From Dactylosporangium aurantiacum (GTDB lineage: Bacteria; Actinomycetota; Actinomycetes; Mycobacteriales; Micromonosporaceae), in the NCBI RefSeq assembly GCF_000716715.1, contig NZ_JNYJ01000021.1, positions 62,001 to 126,000 of the forward strand: DNA of 64,000 nucleotides, given 5' to 3'. This document shows, in pieces, positions 7,497 through 15,823 of the stretch. Below the pieces are notes generated by a model that worked only from the letters and a program-made list of their open reading frames with translations, had not been told where the DNA came from and did not search any database. The position numbers and the translations under genes are program-made. Position 1 is the stretch's first letter. Each line of letters opens with the position of its first letter.

Positions 7497-9152
7497 TCAC
7501 TCGCCGGTCGGGGACATCGACGGTGACGGCGACGCGGACGCTGACGGAGCCGGCGACCCGGACGGCGACGGCGAGCCCGACGGGGACGCGGACGCCGACG
7601 GTGACGCCGACGCGGAGCCCGACGGCGACGCGGACGGGCTCGCCGGCGCCGACGTCGACGGGCGGCCGGAGGTCGGGCGGGTCGCCGGCGGGCGGGTCGT
7701 CGGCTGGGTCTGCGGGTGGGTCGTGGTGGTGGTGACGACCGGCGGTGCGGGCGCCTGGGTCGTGGTCGTGGCGGCCGGCACACCGCTGGCGGCGGCCGCC
7801 GCGGTCTGCACCGACCCGCTCGACGGTGGTCGCCCTTCCGCCTGGTGCTGGCCGAGGGCGGCGACCGCGGCGAACGACACGATCCCCGCGACGGCGGCCC
7901 CGACGGCCGCCCGCACCGCCCACCGCCGCCCCCGCACGGCCGGGGCCGCGCCGGAAGCATCGGCGCCGTCCGACGCCACGCCGTACATGCCCGACGCCAC
8001 GCCGGAAACGTCCGACGCGCCGGAGACACCCCGCGCCCCGCCCCGGCGTGACGACGCGCCCCGGCGGAACGGACCGGTGCCGCGATGCGCCCCAGCGGCA
8101 GCGGCGGCGGGCGCGGCTGAACGGGCCGAGCGCAGGTCGACGAGGGTGACGTCGTTGAGCGCCGCCGCGGACCGGGACCGCGACTGTGCCCCGAACGGCA
8201 GCCGGCCCAGCACGATCCTGGTGTGCGCCGCGGACCGGGCGCCGAGCTCGGTCGCGGGCCTGATCCACGGGCGCAGCACCCCGCCGACGGCGGCGGCACC
8301 GCCGGCGCCGAGGCCGAACCCGGAGCCGTCGGCGCGGCGCAGCCGCACCGGCGGGAACGCCCGCGGCAGGACCGACGGCCGGCGCGCCGGGTTCGGCCGC
8401 CCGGCGGACGCGGCCCGGCCGGCGAGGGTGGTGGCGTCGTCGTCGGTGGACAGCGTGTACCAGGCGGGCAGGTCGACCCGGGTGCCGGCGATGCGGGCGA
8501 ACGTGAGGGCCGCCTCGTCGCTGCCGGGGCGCAGCGCGGGGTCGCGGTGCGCGCACCGGTCGATCAGGGCGGCCAGGTCGGCGGGCACGGCGGTGTCGGC
8601 GGCGGGCCCGTCGGCGTGCGGTGCGGCGAGGGCGGCGCGCAGGAGGTGGCCCAGGTCGTACACGTCGTGGCTGACGTCGTGCGGGTCGTCGCCGCGGCGG
8701 TCGGTGAACCCGAACACCTTCGCGCCGACGTCGGTGAGGGCGATCTTGGCGGCGGTGAGCGCGCCGTGGGTGACCCACTGGCCGTGGGCGTGGGCGAGGG
8801 CGGCGCCGACCTGGGCGCCGACGCGGGCGGCCTCGTCGGGGGTGAGGGGGCCGTGGCGGAGCCGGTCGGCGACGGTGCCGCCGTCGACGTGTTCCATGAC
8901 CACGTACGGCACGTCGCCGCGGCCGGGCAGCTCGACGGTGCCGACGTCGTACACGGCGGCGACGTTGGCGTGGGTGAGCCGGGCGGCGGCGCGGCCCTCG
9001 GCGAGGAACAGGTCGGCGAGCTCGGCGCGGTCGGCGCGCAGGAGGCGGACCGCGACCTGGCGGCGCAGGAGCTCGTCGTGGCCCTGCCAGACCTCGCTGG
9101 TGGCACCGGCGCCGATCAGCCGCTCGAGCCGATACCGGCGTTGCAGCATCAT
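7497..9152 (-). CDS. Membrane-anchored serine/threonine kinase homologue with degenerate active site (probable pseudokinase)
   Basis: The protein has 551 residues. Residues 7-270 follow a Hanks-type kinase fold: the glycine loop LIGAGATSEVW (12-22) is intact and the alpha-C Glu52 is present. The VAIK lysine is replaced by Arg36 (VAVRLL), the HRD catalytic triplet is HGA at 129-131, the HRDLKPEN asparagine is Lys136, and DFG is VFG at 146-148. All three key catalytic positions are therefore lost. One membrane segment lies at about residues 411-433, followed by a Thr/Pro- and then Ser/Ala/Pro-rich extracellular tail of about 115 residues built from SASPS-type repeats. It probably acts as a scaffold or sensor, as pseudokinases do elsewhere. 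The FHA gene at 11881 is a possible but unproven partner. Confidence 0.87.
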   Translation of the reverse strand: MMLQRRYRLERLIGAGATSEVWQGHDELLRRQVAVRLLRADRAELADLFLAEGRAAARLTHANVAAVYDVGTVELPGRGDVPYVVMEHVDGGTVADRLRHGPLTPDEAARVGAQVGAALAHAHGQWVTHGALTAAKIALTDVGAKVFGFTDRRGDDPHDVSHDVYDLGHLLRAALAAPHADGPAADTAVPADLAALIDRCAHRDPALRPGSDEAALTFARIAGTRVDLPAWYTLSTDDDATTLAGRAASAGRPNPARRPSVLPRAFPPVRLRRADGSGFGLGAGGAAAVGGVLRPWIRPATELGARSAAHTRIVLGRLPFGAQSRSRSAAALNDVTLVDLRSARSAAPAAAAAGAHRGTGPFRRGASSRRGGARGVSGASDVSGVASGMYGVASDGADASGAAPAVRGRRWAVRAAVGAAVAGIVSFAAVAALGQHQAEGRPPSSGSVQTAAAAASGVPAATTTTQAPAPPVVTTTTTHPQTQPTTRPPATRPTSGRPSTSAPASPSASPSGSASASPSASASPSGSPSPSGSPAPSASASPSPSMSPTGE

Positions 9153-9268
9153 CGCGACCCGACGTTCCTCACTGCTCGACCAGTGGTCCGCTCCAAGTAT
9201 GCCGACCTCATGACGTCAGACGCGGCAATGAGACCAGAACGTTGTCACCGCATCGCCCACCGTGGCGT

Positions 9269-9799
9269 CTAGGGCTTGCGGCGGCGGGTGCGGGCGGTCG
9301 GTGGGACGTCGGTGAGCTCCTCGACGACGGTGCAGGCGTCGGCGACGGGGTCGTGCTCGTCGACGCGGGTGGCGACCTTGCGCAGCAGATCGCGGAAGAG
9401 GGCGCGTTCGGGCTCGGCGAGGGCGCTCAGGACGCGGGTCTCCACGTGGGCGAGCTTGCCCTGCAGCTCGCACATGGTGGCGCGGCCGGCGTCGGTGGCG
9501 ACGATGCGCCGGGCGCGGCGGTCGGCGGGGTCGGGCCGGCGCTCGATGAGGCCGGCCTGCTCCAGGTCGTCGAGCAGGTAGGTCATGACGGTGCGGTCGA
9601 CGCCGAGTTTGTTGGCCAGGGCGAGCTGGGTGCCCTCGGCGCCGGCGACGGCGGCGGCGAGGACCTGGTAGCCGCGGGGGCCGCCGGGGACGCCGGCGAT
9701 GACGTTGCCGGCGCCCTTGGCGTAGGCGCGCAGCACGACGCCGAGTGCCCAGCCGAGGTCCGACTGGAGCTCGTCGTGGACCTCCGGCGCCTGCGTCAT
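9269..9799 (-). CDS. MarR family transcriptional regulator
   Basis: The protein (176 residues from ATG 9799) has a MarR winged helix: LGVDRTVMTYLLDDLEQAGLIERRPDPADRRARRIVATDAG, with the wing 'DPADRRAR' that is diagnostic. A GTG at 9826 is an alternative start. I prefer ATG 9799 because TATCAT on the minus strand (9812-9807) sits 7 nt before it, as expected for a leaderless transcript. It is divergent from an azoreductase-like gene, the arrangement seen for MarR regulators that sense quinones or electrophiles and repress a detoxifying flavoenzyme. That role is inferred. Confidence 0.9.
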   Translation of the reverse strand: MTQAPEVHDELQSDLGWALGVVLRAYAKGAGNVIAGVPGGPRGYQVLAAAVAGAEGTQLALANKLGVDRTVMTYLLDDLEQAGLIERRPDPADRRARRIVATDAGRATMCELQGKLAHVETRVLSALAEPERALFRDLLRKVATRVDEHDPVADACTVVEELTDVPPTARTRRRKP

Positions 9800-9806
9800 G
9801 CCCGCA

Positions 9807-9865
9807 ATGATAAGCGGCTCACTCACTCTTGCGGGAAGATGTTCTGCGATGCAGACTTTCTGCGA
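9807..9865. promoter_or_regulatory. MarR/azoreductase intergenic region with candidate operator
   Basis: A 13-bp inverted repeat GCAGA-CTT-TCTGC lies at 9851-9863, overlapping another, CTGC-GAT-GCAG, at 9844-9854. TTCTGCGA is directly repeated at 9842-9849 and 9858-9865, 16 bp apart. A minus-strand -10-like TATCAT lies at 9812-9807. The repeats sit upstream of the azoreductase gene where a repressor would block its promoter. They are candidate sites for the adjacent MarR protein. Confidence 0.45.
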
Positions 9866-9895
9866 AACAGCCTAACTCCTGAGGGGGACCGCACC

Positions 9896-10537
9896 ATGCA
9901 CCTGTTCCGACTCGACGCGAGCGTCCGCACCACCGGATCCGTGAGCCGCGCGCTCGCCGACACCGCCGAGCAGGCGTGGCTCGCCGAGCACCACGACGCC
10001 GTCGTCACCCGGCGTGACCTGGGCGTCCAGCCGCTGCCGTCGGACGCGTGGACCGCCCTGGCGCGCGCCGCCGTCGACCCGGCCGCGCCACCCGCCGACG
10101 ACGCCCGGGACCTCGTCGACCGGCTCGGCGCCGAGCTGCTCGCCGCCGACGCGTTCCTGTTCGCGGTGCCGCTGTACAACTGGAACCTGCCGGCGCAGGT
10201 CAAGACCTGGATCGACCTGGTGCTCATGCACCCGCGGCTGGGCCTGCAGGGTGACCGGCCGCTGGCCGGCAAGCCGGCCGTCCTCACGCTGAGCCGGGGC
10301 GGCGGCTACGGACCGGGCACGCCGAAGGAGGGCTGGGACCACGTCACGCCGTACCTGCGCCGGATCCTGGGCGAGGTGTTCGGCCTGGACCTGCACGTCG
10401 CCGAGGCCGAGCTGACCCTCGCCGACGTCACGCCCGCGATGGCGCCGCTGCGCGGGCTCGCCGCCGAGTCGCTGCGGACCGGGCACGCGAAGGCCGCCGA
10501 GCACGGCCAGCGGGTCGCCGAGCTGATCCGGGTCTGA
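9896..10537 (+). CDS. FMN-dependent NADH-azoreductase / NAD(P)H:quinone oxidoreductase family protein
   Basis: The 213-residue protein begins MHLFRLDASVRTTGSVSRALADTA, the flavodoxin-like phosphate loop of AzoR enzymes. It continues with FAVPLYNWNLPAQVKTWIDLV, the FMN/substrate segment typical of the family. AzoR enzymes reduce azo compounds and quinones by two electrons using NAD(P)H. ATG 9896 is preceded by GAGGGGG at 9881-9887 at good spacing; the frame upstream is antisense to the MarR gene and not coding. The divergent MarR-type gene suggests induction by quinones or similar electrophiles. Confidence 0.9.
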   Translation: MHLFRLDASVRTTGSVSRALADTAEQAWLAEHHDAVVTRRDLGVQPLPSDAWTALARAAVDPAAPPADDARDLVDRLGAELLAADAFLFAVPLYNWNLPAQVKTWIDLVLMHPRLGLQGDRPLAGKPAVLTLSRGGGYGPGTPKEGWDHVTPYLRRILGEVFGLDLHVAEAELTLADVTPAMAPLRGLAAESLRTGHAKAAEHGQRVAELIRV

Positions 10538-10590
10538 CCCGCCCGCCCGCCGCGGTCACCGTACGGCCGGCGCCGCGCCGTGCGACACCG

Positions 10591-10986
10591 CTACATCGGC
10601 GGCAGGCTGCCGGTGACCTCGATGGCGGTGGTGATCAGCGACTGCAGGCGGGCGGTGAGGGCGAGCAGCAGCTGGTGGGCGGCCGGGCCGGAATGGGCGG
10701 CCGCCTCCCGCAGCGTGTCCAGGTCGACCTGCAGCTGCGTCAGCTGACCCGGCAGGTCGCCCTGCCCCGGGCCGAGGGCCACCGCCATGTCGGCGAGGCT
10801 CACCCCGTTGGCCTCCAGGGCCCTGATCGCCGCGATGCGGTCGACGCAGTCGGCGCTGTAGAGGCGGAAGTTGCCGGCGGTGCGCTCGGACGGCTCGATC
10901 AGGCCGAGCCCGGTGTAGAAGTCGACCGTGCGGGTGGACACGCCCGCGAGGTTCGCCAGCTCCCCGATCCGCAGCAGTCTGGACAT
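10591..10986 (-). CDS. MerR family transcriptional regulator
   Basis: The 131-residue protein starts LLRIGELANLAGVSTRTVDFYTGLGLI, the MerR helix-turn-helix, followed by the wing RTAGNFRLYSADCVDRI and a dimerisation helix to about residue 115. It lacks a cysteine cluster, so it is not an obvious metal sensor and may respond to a small organic molecule or stress. It is convergent with the azoreductase gene and divergent, 37 bp away, from the Spo0M-like gene, which could be its target. Confidence 0.9.
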   Translation of the reverse strand: MSRLLRIGELANLAGVSTRTVDFYTGLGLIEPSERTAGNFRLYSADCVDRIAAIRALEANGVSLADMAVALGPGQGDLPGQLTQLQVDLDTLREAAAHSGPAAHQLLLALTARLQSLITTAIEVTGSLPPM

Positions 10987-11023
10987 CAGCCAACCCTACA
11001 GCGTCGCGTGTTAGTCTCCGCGA

Positions 11024-11812
11024 ATGGTCTTCAAGAGCCTGCGTCGCGCACTCGGTGTCGGTGGTCCGACCGTCGACACCGTCCTGGACAGCCCCGACGT
11101 GCAGCCGGGCGGTTACGTCTCCGGTCAGGTCCGCTTCGCCGGCGGCGACCACGAGGTCGAGGTCGAGCGGATCGTCGTCGCGCTGCAGACGCGGGTCGAG
11201 GTCGAGGGCGCCGACAGTGAGTACGACGCGACCGTGGAGTTCCAGCGCCAGCAGCTGACCGGCGGGTTCCGCCTCGGCCCCGGCATGCAGCACGCGGTGC
11301 CGTTCCAGCTGCCGGTGCCGTGGGAGACCCCGATCACCCACATGTACGGCCAGCGCCTGCACGGCATGACCATGGGCGTGCGCACCGAGCTGGAGGTCGC
11401 CCGGGCGCTCGACAAGGGCGACCTCGACCCGATCAACGTGCACCCGCTGCCGGTGCAGGGCGCCATCCTCGACGCGTTCGGCCAGCTCGGCTTCCGGTTC
11501 AAGGCCGCCGACCTGGAGCGCGGCCACATCCACGGCGTGCACCAGACGCTGCCGTTCTACCAGGAGATCGAGTTCTACGCGGCGCACCAGTACGCCAGCC
11601 GCATCAACGAGGTCGAGGTCACCTTCGTCACCGACCCGCACGGCACGCAGGTCATCATCGAGTTCGACAAGCGTGGCGGGTTCATCAGCGAGGGCCACGA
11701 CACGATCAGCCGCTTCCAGGTCGGTCACGCGCAGGCGGCGGGCGTCAACTGGCCCGCCCAGGTCGACGACTGGGTGCGGCAGGCGACGCAGCGGCGGGGC
11801 TGGCATTTCTGA
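11024..11812 (+). CDS. Spo0M-like sporulation-control protein
   Basis: The 262-residue protein matches the SpoOM family over its whole length. It opens with VFKSLRRALGVGGPTVDTVLDSPDVQPGGYVSGQVRF, an arrestin-like beta-sandwich start, and has the later FGFRFK-type segment (FGQLGFRFKAADLERG) and EIEFYAAHQY. Spo0M modulates sporulation and cytoskeletal functions in Bacillus and is common in actinobacteria, where its role is unclear. It is cytoplasmic with no membrane segment. It runs in the same direction as the FHA gene 68 bp downstream. Confidence 0.9.
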   Translation: MVFKSLRRALGVGGPTVDTVLDSPDVQPGGYVSGQVRFAGGDHEVEVERIVVALQTRVEVEGADSEYDATVEFQRQQLTGGFRLGPGMQHAVPFQLPVPWETPITHMYGQRLHGMTMGVRTELEVARALDKGDLDPINVHPLPVQGAILDAFGQLGFRFKAADLERGHIHGVHQTLPFYQEIEFYAAHQYASRINEVEVTFVTDPHGTQVIIEFDKRGGFISEGHDTISRFQVGHAQAAGVNWPAQVDDWVRQATQRRGWHF

Positions 11813-11880
11813 AAGCGAGGCGTCGCCCGGTACCGTTAGCGGCACATCAAAGTTGACCGTCGGACACGGGAGGCCCGGGG

Positions 11881-12582
11881 ATGCGAGAGCTCGTCGTCGT
11901 TGGTGTGCGGGCTCAGACCTGGCAGAGCCGTCCGATGGTGCTGCTCAAGGATGAGCAGACCGGCCGCCACCTGCAGTTCGCGGTCGAGGGCGGCCCGCGC
12001 GACCTGGTCGAGCCGGTCAGCGCCGAGCTGTTCCAGCGGGCGCTGACCGCACTGGGCGCCCCGCTGCGCGCGATCGAGGTCGTCGCCGCGCACGGCCCGT
12101 TCCAGCTCATCCTCGGCGACGGCATCCGGGTGCCCGCCGCCCCCCTCGAGGCGATCGCCCTGGCCCGGCACTGGCGGGTCCCGATCATCACCAGCGAGGA
12201 GCTGCTGGCCCAGGCGTCCGTCGCCGCCCCCGAGGGCGCGACGCAGCCCCTCGACCTGACCGCCCACATGGAGAAGCTCCCGTCCGGCCGGGCCACCCTG
12301 CTGATCCGCAAGGGCGCCGAGGCGGGCGCCGAGTTCGCCCTGGACGGCGAGGTCTGCCGCTGCGGCCGCGACTCCGCCAACCAGATCGTCCTGGACGACA
12401 ACACGGTCTCCCGCAAGCACGTCGAGTTCCACCGCAACCCGAGCGGTTTCGGCTACTCGACCCTCGACCTGGGCAGCCTCAACGGCACGTATGTCAACGG
12501 TGAGCGGGTCAAGAGCGCCACGCTGAAGGACGGCGACGAGGTCCAGGTCGGCAAGTTCACCCTGTCGTACCAGCTGCGCTGA
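11881..12582 (+). CDS. FHA domain-containing protein
   Basis: The 233-residue protein has an uncharacterised N-terminal region (about 1-120) and a C-terminal FHA domain from about residue 135. Phosphothreonine-binding residues are visible: CRCGRDSANQIVLDD, then TVSRKHVEFHRNP, and the conserved LGSLNGTYVNGERV. FHA domains bind phosphothreonine peptides made by Hanks-type kinases, so this protein reads such signals. A Thr-phosphorylation site in its own N-terminal part is not obvious. It follows the Spo0M-like gene in the same direction and may be co-transcribed. Confidence 0.92.
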   Translation: MRELVVVGVRAQTWQSRPMVLLKDEQTGRHLQFAVEGGPRDLVEPVSAELFQRALTALGAPLRAIEVVAAHGPFQLILGDGIRVPAAPLEAIALARHWRVPIITSEELLAQASVAAPEGATQPLDLTAHMEKLPSGRATLLIRKGAEAGAEFALDGEVCRCGRDSANQIVLDDNTVSRKHVEFHRNPSGFGYSTLDLGSLNGTYVNGERVKSATLKDGDEVQVGKFTLSYQLR

Positions 12583-12733
12583 CGCGCCCGGCCCGTCGGA
12601 TGGCTCCCGGATGATGCCGGTTCGCGGCGCTGCCTTTCGCCGGTGAGCCGGACGGCGTGCGTGCCGCCCGCCGACCCACCGTGCCACGCCTGCCGCGCCC
12701 GGCTCCGGCGCCCCGGCACCACCCCGACCCGGG

Positions 12734-12763
12734 CCCGGCGCCGGCCGGCGGGCCGGCGCCGGG
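12734..12763. terminator. Perfect 13-bp GC hairpin between convergent genes
   Basis: CCCGGCGCCGGCC at 12734-12746 pairs perfectly with GGCCGGCGCCGGG at 12751-12763 around a GGCG loop. It lies between the 3' ends of the FHA gene and the SDR gene. No T tract follows on either strand, so it may act as a bidirectional actinobacterial-type terminator or mRNA 3'-end stabiliser. Confidence 0.5.
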
Positions 12764-12769
12764 CGTCGA

Positions 12770-14317
12770 TCACCACGCGGACGGGTTGTAGTCCTTCAGG
12801 AAGCAGCCGTACAGATCCTCGCCCTGCTCGCCGCGGACGATCGGGTCGTAGACGCGGGCGGCGCCGTCGGTGAGGTCGAGGGGAGCGTGGAAGCCCTCCT
12901 CGTGCAGGCGCATCTTCGTGGGGTGCGGTCGCTCGTCGGTGATCCAGCCGGTGTCCACGGCCGTCATGAGGATGCCCTCGGTGAGCATCTCCTCGGCGCT
13001 GGTGCGGGTCAGCATGTTCAGGGCGGCCTTGGCCATGTTCGTGTGCGGGTGACCGGGGCCCTTGTACCGGCGGCTGAACTGGCCCTCCATCGCGGACACG
13101 TTCACCACGTACTTGCGGCGGGCCGGGGACGCGGCCAGGGCCGGGCGCAGGCGGCTGACGAGGATGAACGGCGCCGTCACGTTGCAGAGCTGGACCTCGA
13201 GCAGCTCGAGCGGGTCGACCTCGTGGACGCGCTGGGTCCAGCTGTTGATCTCGGCGAGGTCCGGGACGAGCCCGCCCGCGTCGATCGCGGTGAGGGCGGC
13301 GATCCGCTCCGGGGTCGCGGACCGGCTGGTCAGCGCGAGCGCGGTCAGGGCGTCCGGCGGGATCAGCGGCGACGAGCCGGCCTCGAGGGTCAGCTCGGCA
13401 TGCGGGTCGGCCTTGTGGAACGTCAGCGTCTCCGGCATCGGGCCGTCGAGCTCGACCGGCACGGACTCCGCGGCGACCAGGTGCGAGTAGGAGCCCGGGG
13501 CCCGCTTCACCGTCTGCGCGGCGTTGTTGATGAGGATGTCGAGGGGGCCCTGGGCGGCGACGTCGTCGGCGAGCGCCACGACCTGGGCCGGGTCGCGCAG
13601 GTCGATGCCGATGATGCGCAGCCGGTGCAGCCAGTCGGCGCTGTCGGGCATCGCCGCGAAGCGGCGCACGGCGTCGTTCGGGAAGCGGGTCGTGATCGTC
13701 GTGTGGGCGCCGTCACGCAGCAGGCGCAGCGCGATGTACATGCCGATCTTCGCGCGGCCGCCGGTCAGCAGGGCCCGCCGGCCGGTCAGGTCCGTGCGGG
13801 CGTCGCGGCGCTGCCGGTTGATCCTGGCGCACGACGGGCACAGCTGGTGGTAGAACGCGTCGACGTCGACGTAGCGCTCCTTGCACGTGTAGCAGGAACG
13901 CGCCCGCAGCAGGCGGCCCGCGGTCGCGCCGGCGGTCGGTGAGACCAGGGCGATGCCCTGCGTCTCGTCGTCGATCCGGCCGGGCGCCCCGGTGGCGGTG
14001 GCCGCGGTCACGGCCCGGTCCGCCTCGGTGATCGCGGCTCGCCGCTCGCTGCGCCGCTGCCGTTTGACGCTCTTGTACAGATGTGACGTCGCCCGCCGGA
14101 CCCGCTGGACGTCCGGGTGGTCGGGCGGCAGGTCCTGCAGCTCCTCGAACACGGCGAGGCAGATGGCCATGCGCTCCGGGTCGACGCCCGGGCCGAGGTC
14201 CTCGGGGTCCGCGGCGTCGCTGGCGAAGGCGTCGTCGAAGACGCCGGCCAGCTCGTCGGAGGGCTGCGCGGCCCGGGGAGCAGGGGTGGAGACGAGGGTG
14301 GGGTCGTGCGGGGTCAC
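12770..14317 (-). CDS. SDR family oxidoreductase with an N-terminal extension and CxxC...CxxC zinc-ribbon-like motif
   Basis: The protein has 515 residues from GTG 14317. Residues 1-140 are an extension without a recognised fold. Then comes CYTC (142-145) and CPSC (160-163), a probable zinc ribbon, directly followed by a Rossmann domain beginning RRALLTGGRAKIG (181-192), with ILINNAAQT and NVSAMEGQF. The usual YxxxK catalytic pair reads TNMAK, so Thr replaces Tyr. This changed active site and the zinc ribbon set it apart from ordinary SDR dehydrogenases. The start is uncertain; an ATG at 14443 gives a longer, Gly/Arg-rich N-terminus that looks less protein-like. Upstream DNA (about 14430-14510) is AT-rich and could hold the promoter. 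Confidence 0.85.
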   Translation of the reverse strand: MTPHDPTLVSTPAPRAAQPSDELAGVFDDAFASDAADPEDLGPGVDPERMAICLAVFEELQDLPPDHPDVQRVRRATSHLYKSVKRQRRSERRAAITEADRAVTAATATGAPGRIDDETQGIALVSPTAGATAGRLLRARSCYTCKERYVDVDAFYHQLCPSCARINRQRRDARTDLTGRRALLTGGRAKIGMYIALRLLRDGAHTTITTRFPNDAVRRFAAMPDSADWLHRLRIIGIDLRDPAQVVALADDVAAQGPLDILINNAAQTVKRAPGSYSHLVAAESVPVELDGPMPETLTFHKADPHAELTLEAGSSPLIPPDALTALALTSRSATPERIAALTAIDAGGLVPDLAEINSWTQRVHEVDPLELLEVQLCNVTAPFILVSRLRPALAASPARRKYVVNVSAMEGQFSRRYKGPGHPHTNMAKAALNMLTRTSAEEMLTEGILMTAVDTGWITDERPHPTKMRLHEEGFHAPLDLTDGAARVYDPIVRGEQGEDLYGCFLKDYNPSAW

Positions 14318-14580
14318 CCCGGAACTGTACGCGAAATGCCGAACGGGCCCGGGTGGCACCGTTGCCGCCCCGGACCCGCCGCTGCCGCGACGTCCACCGT
14401 CCCCCGTTGTTCCAACCGGTGGCCGCCGCGCTGCTTTCGACACTAGCCAGTAAACCTGATTTTCCGGTTATTTCGGACAAATACGGTGCCCTGCGCTCGA
14501 ACGTGTCGAGAGACGGGACCGACCGGACACACCGGCCGAGCCGACCACGACCACGGCGACGGCGACGGCGCGCCCGCGGG

Positions 14581-15738
14581 TCAGCCGGTGGTGGCCCGCA
14601 CGTGCCTCGCCAGGGGCACCAGCAACGGCGCCGCGACGATGATGACCAGCGGCGACAGCAGGAACCCGATCCGCGGGCCGGTGGTGGCGTCCAGGATCGC
14701 GCCGTCCACCGCCGCCCCCGCCGCGGCGCCGACGGAGAACGCGGTGGCCACCCAGGCGAACGCCTCCGCCGCGGTGCCCACCGGGGCGATCCGGTCGACG
14801 GTGACGAACGTCGCGGCGAGGAACGGCGGCAGGAACAGCCCCGAGACCACGGCCAGGAGCAGCAGCAGTACCGGCGAGGACGGGGTGAGCAGCAGGGGCG
14901 CGTAGCCGAGGCCGAGGCACCCGGCCAGCAGCGGCAGCCGCCGCCCGTCGACCTTGACCCGGGTGTTGACCAGGCCGCCGATGAGCGCGCCGGTCGCCTG
15001 CGCGGCGAGGATCCAGCTCGACCAGCCGCGGCTGCCGACGGACTCCGCGTAGTCGATCACGGCGACGGGCAGGCTGCCGACGCCGGCGCCGACGAGGACG
15101 ACCGCGACGAGCAGCAGCCGCAGCCGCCCCGAGCGCAGGGCGCCGGCCCAGTGCCGCTCGGCGTGCTCGCCGCGCCAGCCGCGCACGACCGGGGTGCTCA
15201 CGTACCAGAGCGTGCCGAGCAGCTGCAGACCCGCCGTCACCAGCAGGCCCGCCGCCGGACCGGCGAGCGCGACGGAGGCGCCCGCGACGAGCGGCCCGAA
15301 GATGAAGATGAGCTCCTGCACCGCGATGTCCAGGGTGTACGCGGTGGGCACGTGCTCCTCGTCGAGCAGCGTGCGCCACAGCACGCGCAGCCCGGCCTCG
15401 AACGGCGGCGCGCCGAGCCCGGCGAGCAGCACGGCGAGCAGCGCCGCCCACAGCGGCACCCCGGAGGCGAGCAGCAGGAACCCGGCGGTGGACACGGCGG
15501 CGCCGGCGAGCATCACCGGCGGCTGCCGGAACCGGTCGGCGACGCGGGCGAGGACCGGCCCGCCGACCGCGATCCCGGCCGTGTACACCCCGACGAGCGC
15601 GCCCGCGGCGCCGATCGACAGTGTCTCGCGGGCGAAGAGCAGCAGCGCGACGGGCGCCGCGCCGAGCGGCAGCCGGCCGAGCGTGCTGGCGGCGAGGACC
15701 CGGGCGACCTGAGCGGTCCGCAGCACGACGGTGAGCAT
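14581..15738 (-). CDS. MFS transporter
   Basis: The protein is about 385 residues with 10-12 hydrophobic helices. The segment RVLAASTLGRLPLGAAPVALLLFARE is the N-terminal helix of a common actinobacterial MFS drug/small-molecule exporter subfamily, and VADRFRQPP is the A-motif-like loop between helices 2 and 3. It would sit in the cytoplasmic membrane. An ATG at 15750 is an equally possible start. It is divergent from the flavoprotein gene at 15824. The substrate cannot be predicted. Confidence 0.88.
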   Translation of the reverse strand: MLTVVLRTAQVARVLAASTLGRLPLGAAPVALLLFARETLSIGAAGALVGVYTAGIAVGGPVLARVADRFRQPPVMLAGAAVSTAGFLLLASGVPLWAALLAVLLAGLGAPPFEAGLRVLWRTLLDEEHVPTAYTLDIAVQELIFIFGPLVAGASVALAGPAAGLLVTAGLQLLGTLWYVSTPVVRGWRGEHAERHWAGALRSGRLRLLLVAVVLVGAGVGSLPVAVIDYAESVGSRGWSSWILAAQATGALIGGLVNTRVKVDGRRLPLLAGCLGLGYAPLLLTPSSPVLLLLLAVVSGLFLPPFLAATFVTVDRIAPVGTAAEAFAWVATAFSVGAAAGAAVDGAILDATTGPRIGFLLSPLVIIVAAPLLVPLARHVRATTG

Positions 15739-15823
15739 GGCAGCGATCATGCGCGGCGGGCGTGAGCCGCGTCGACACGGGTACCGGCGGCGTGACGCTC
15801 ATGACCTGAAGCTGGAGGCGAGG

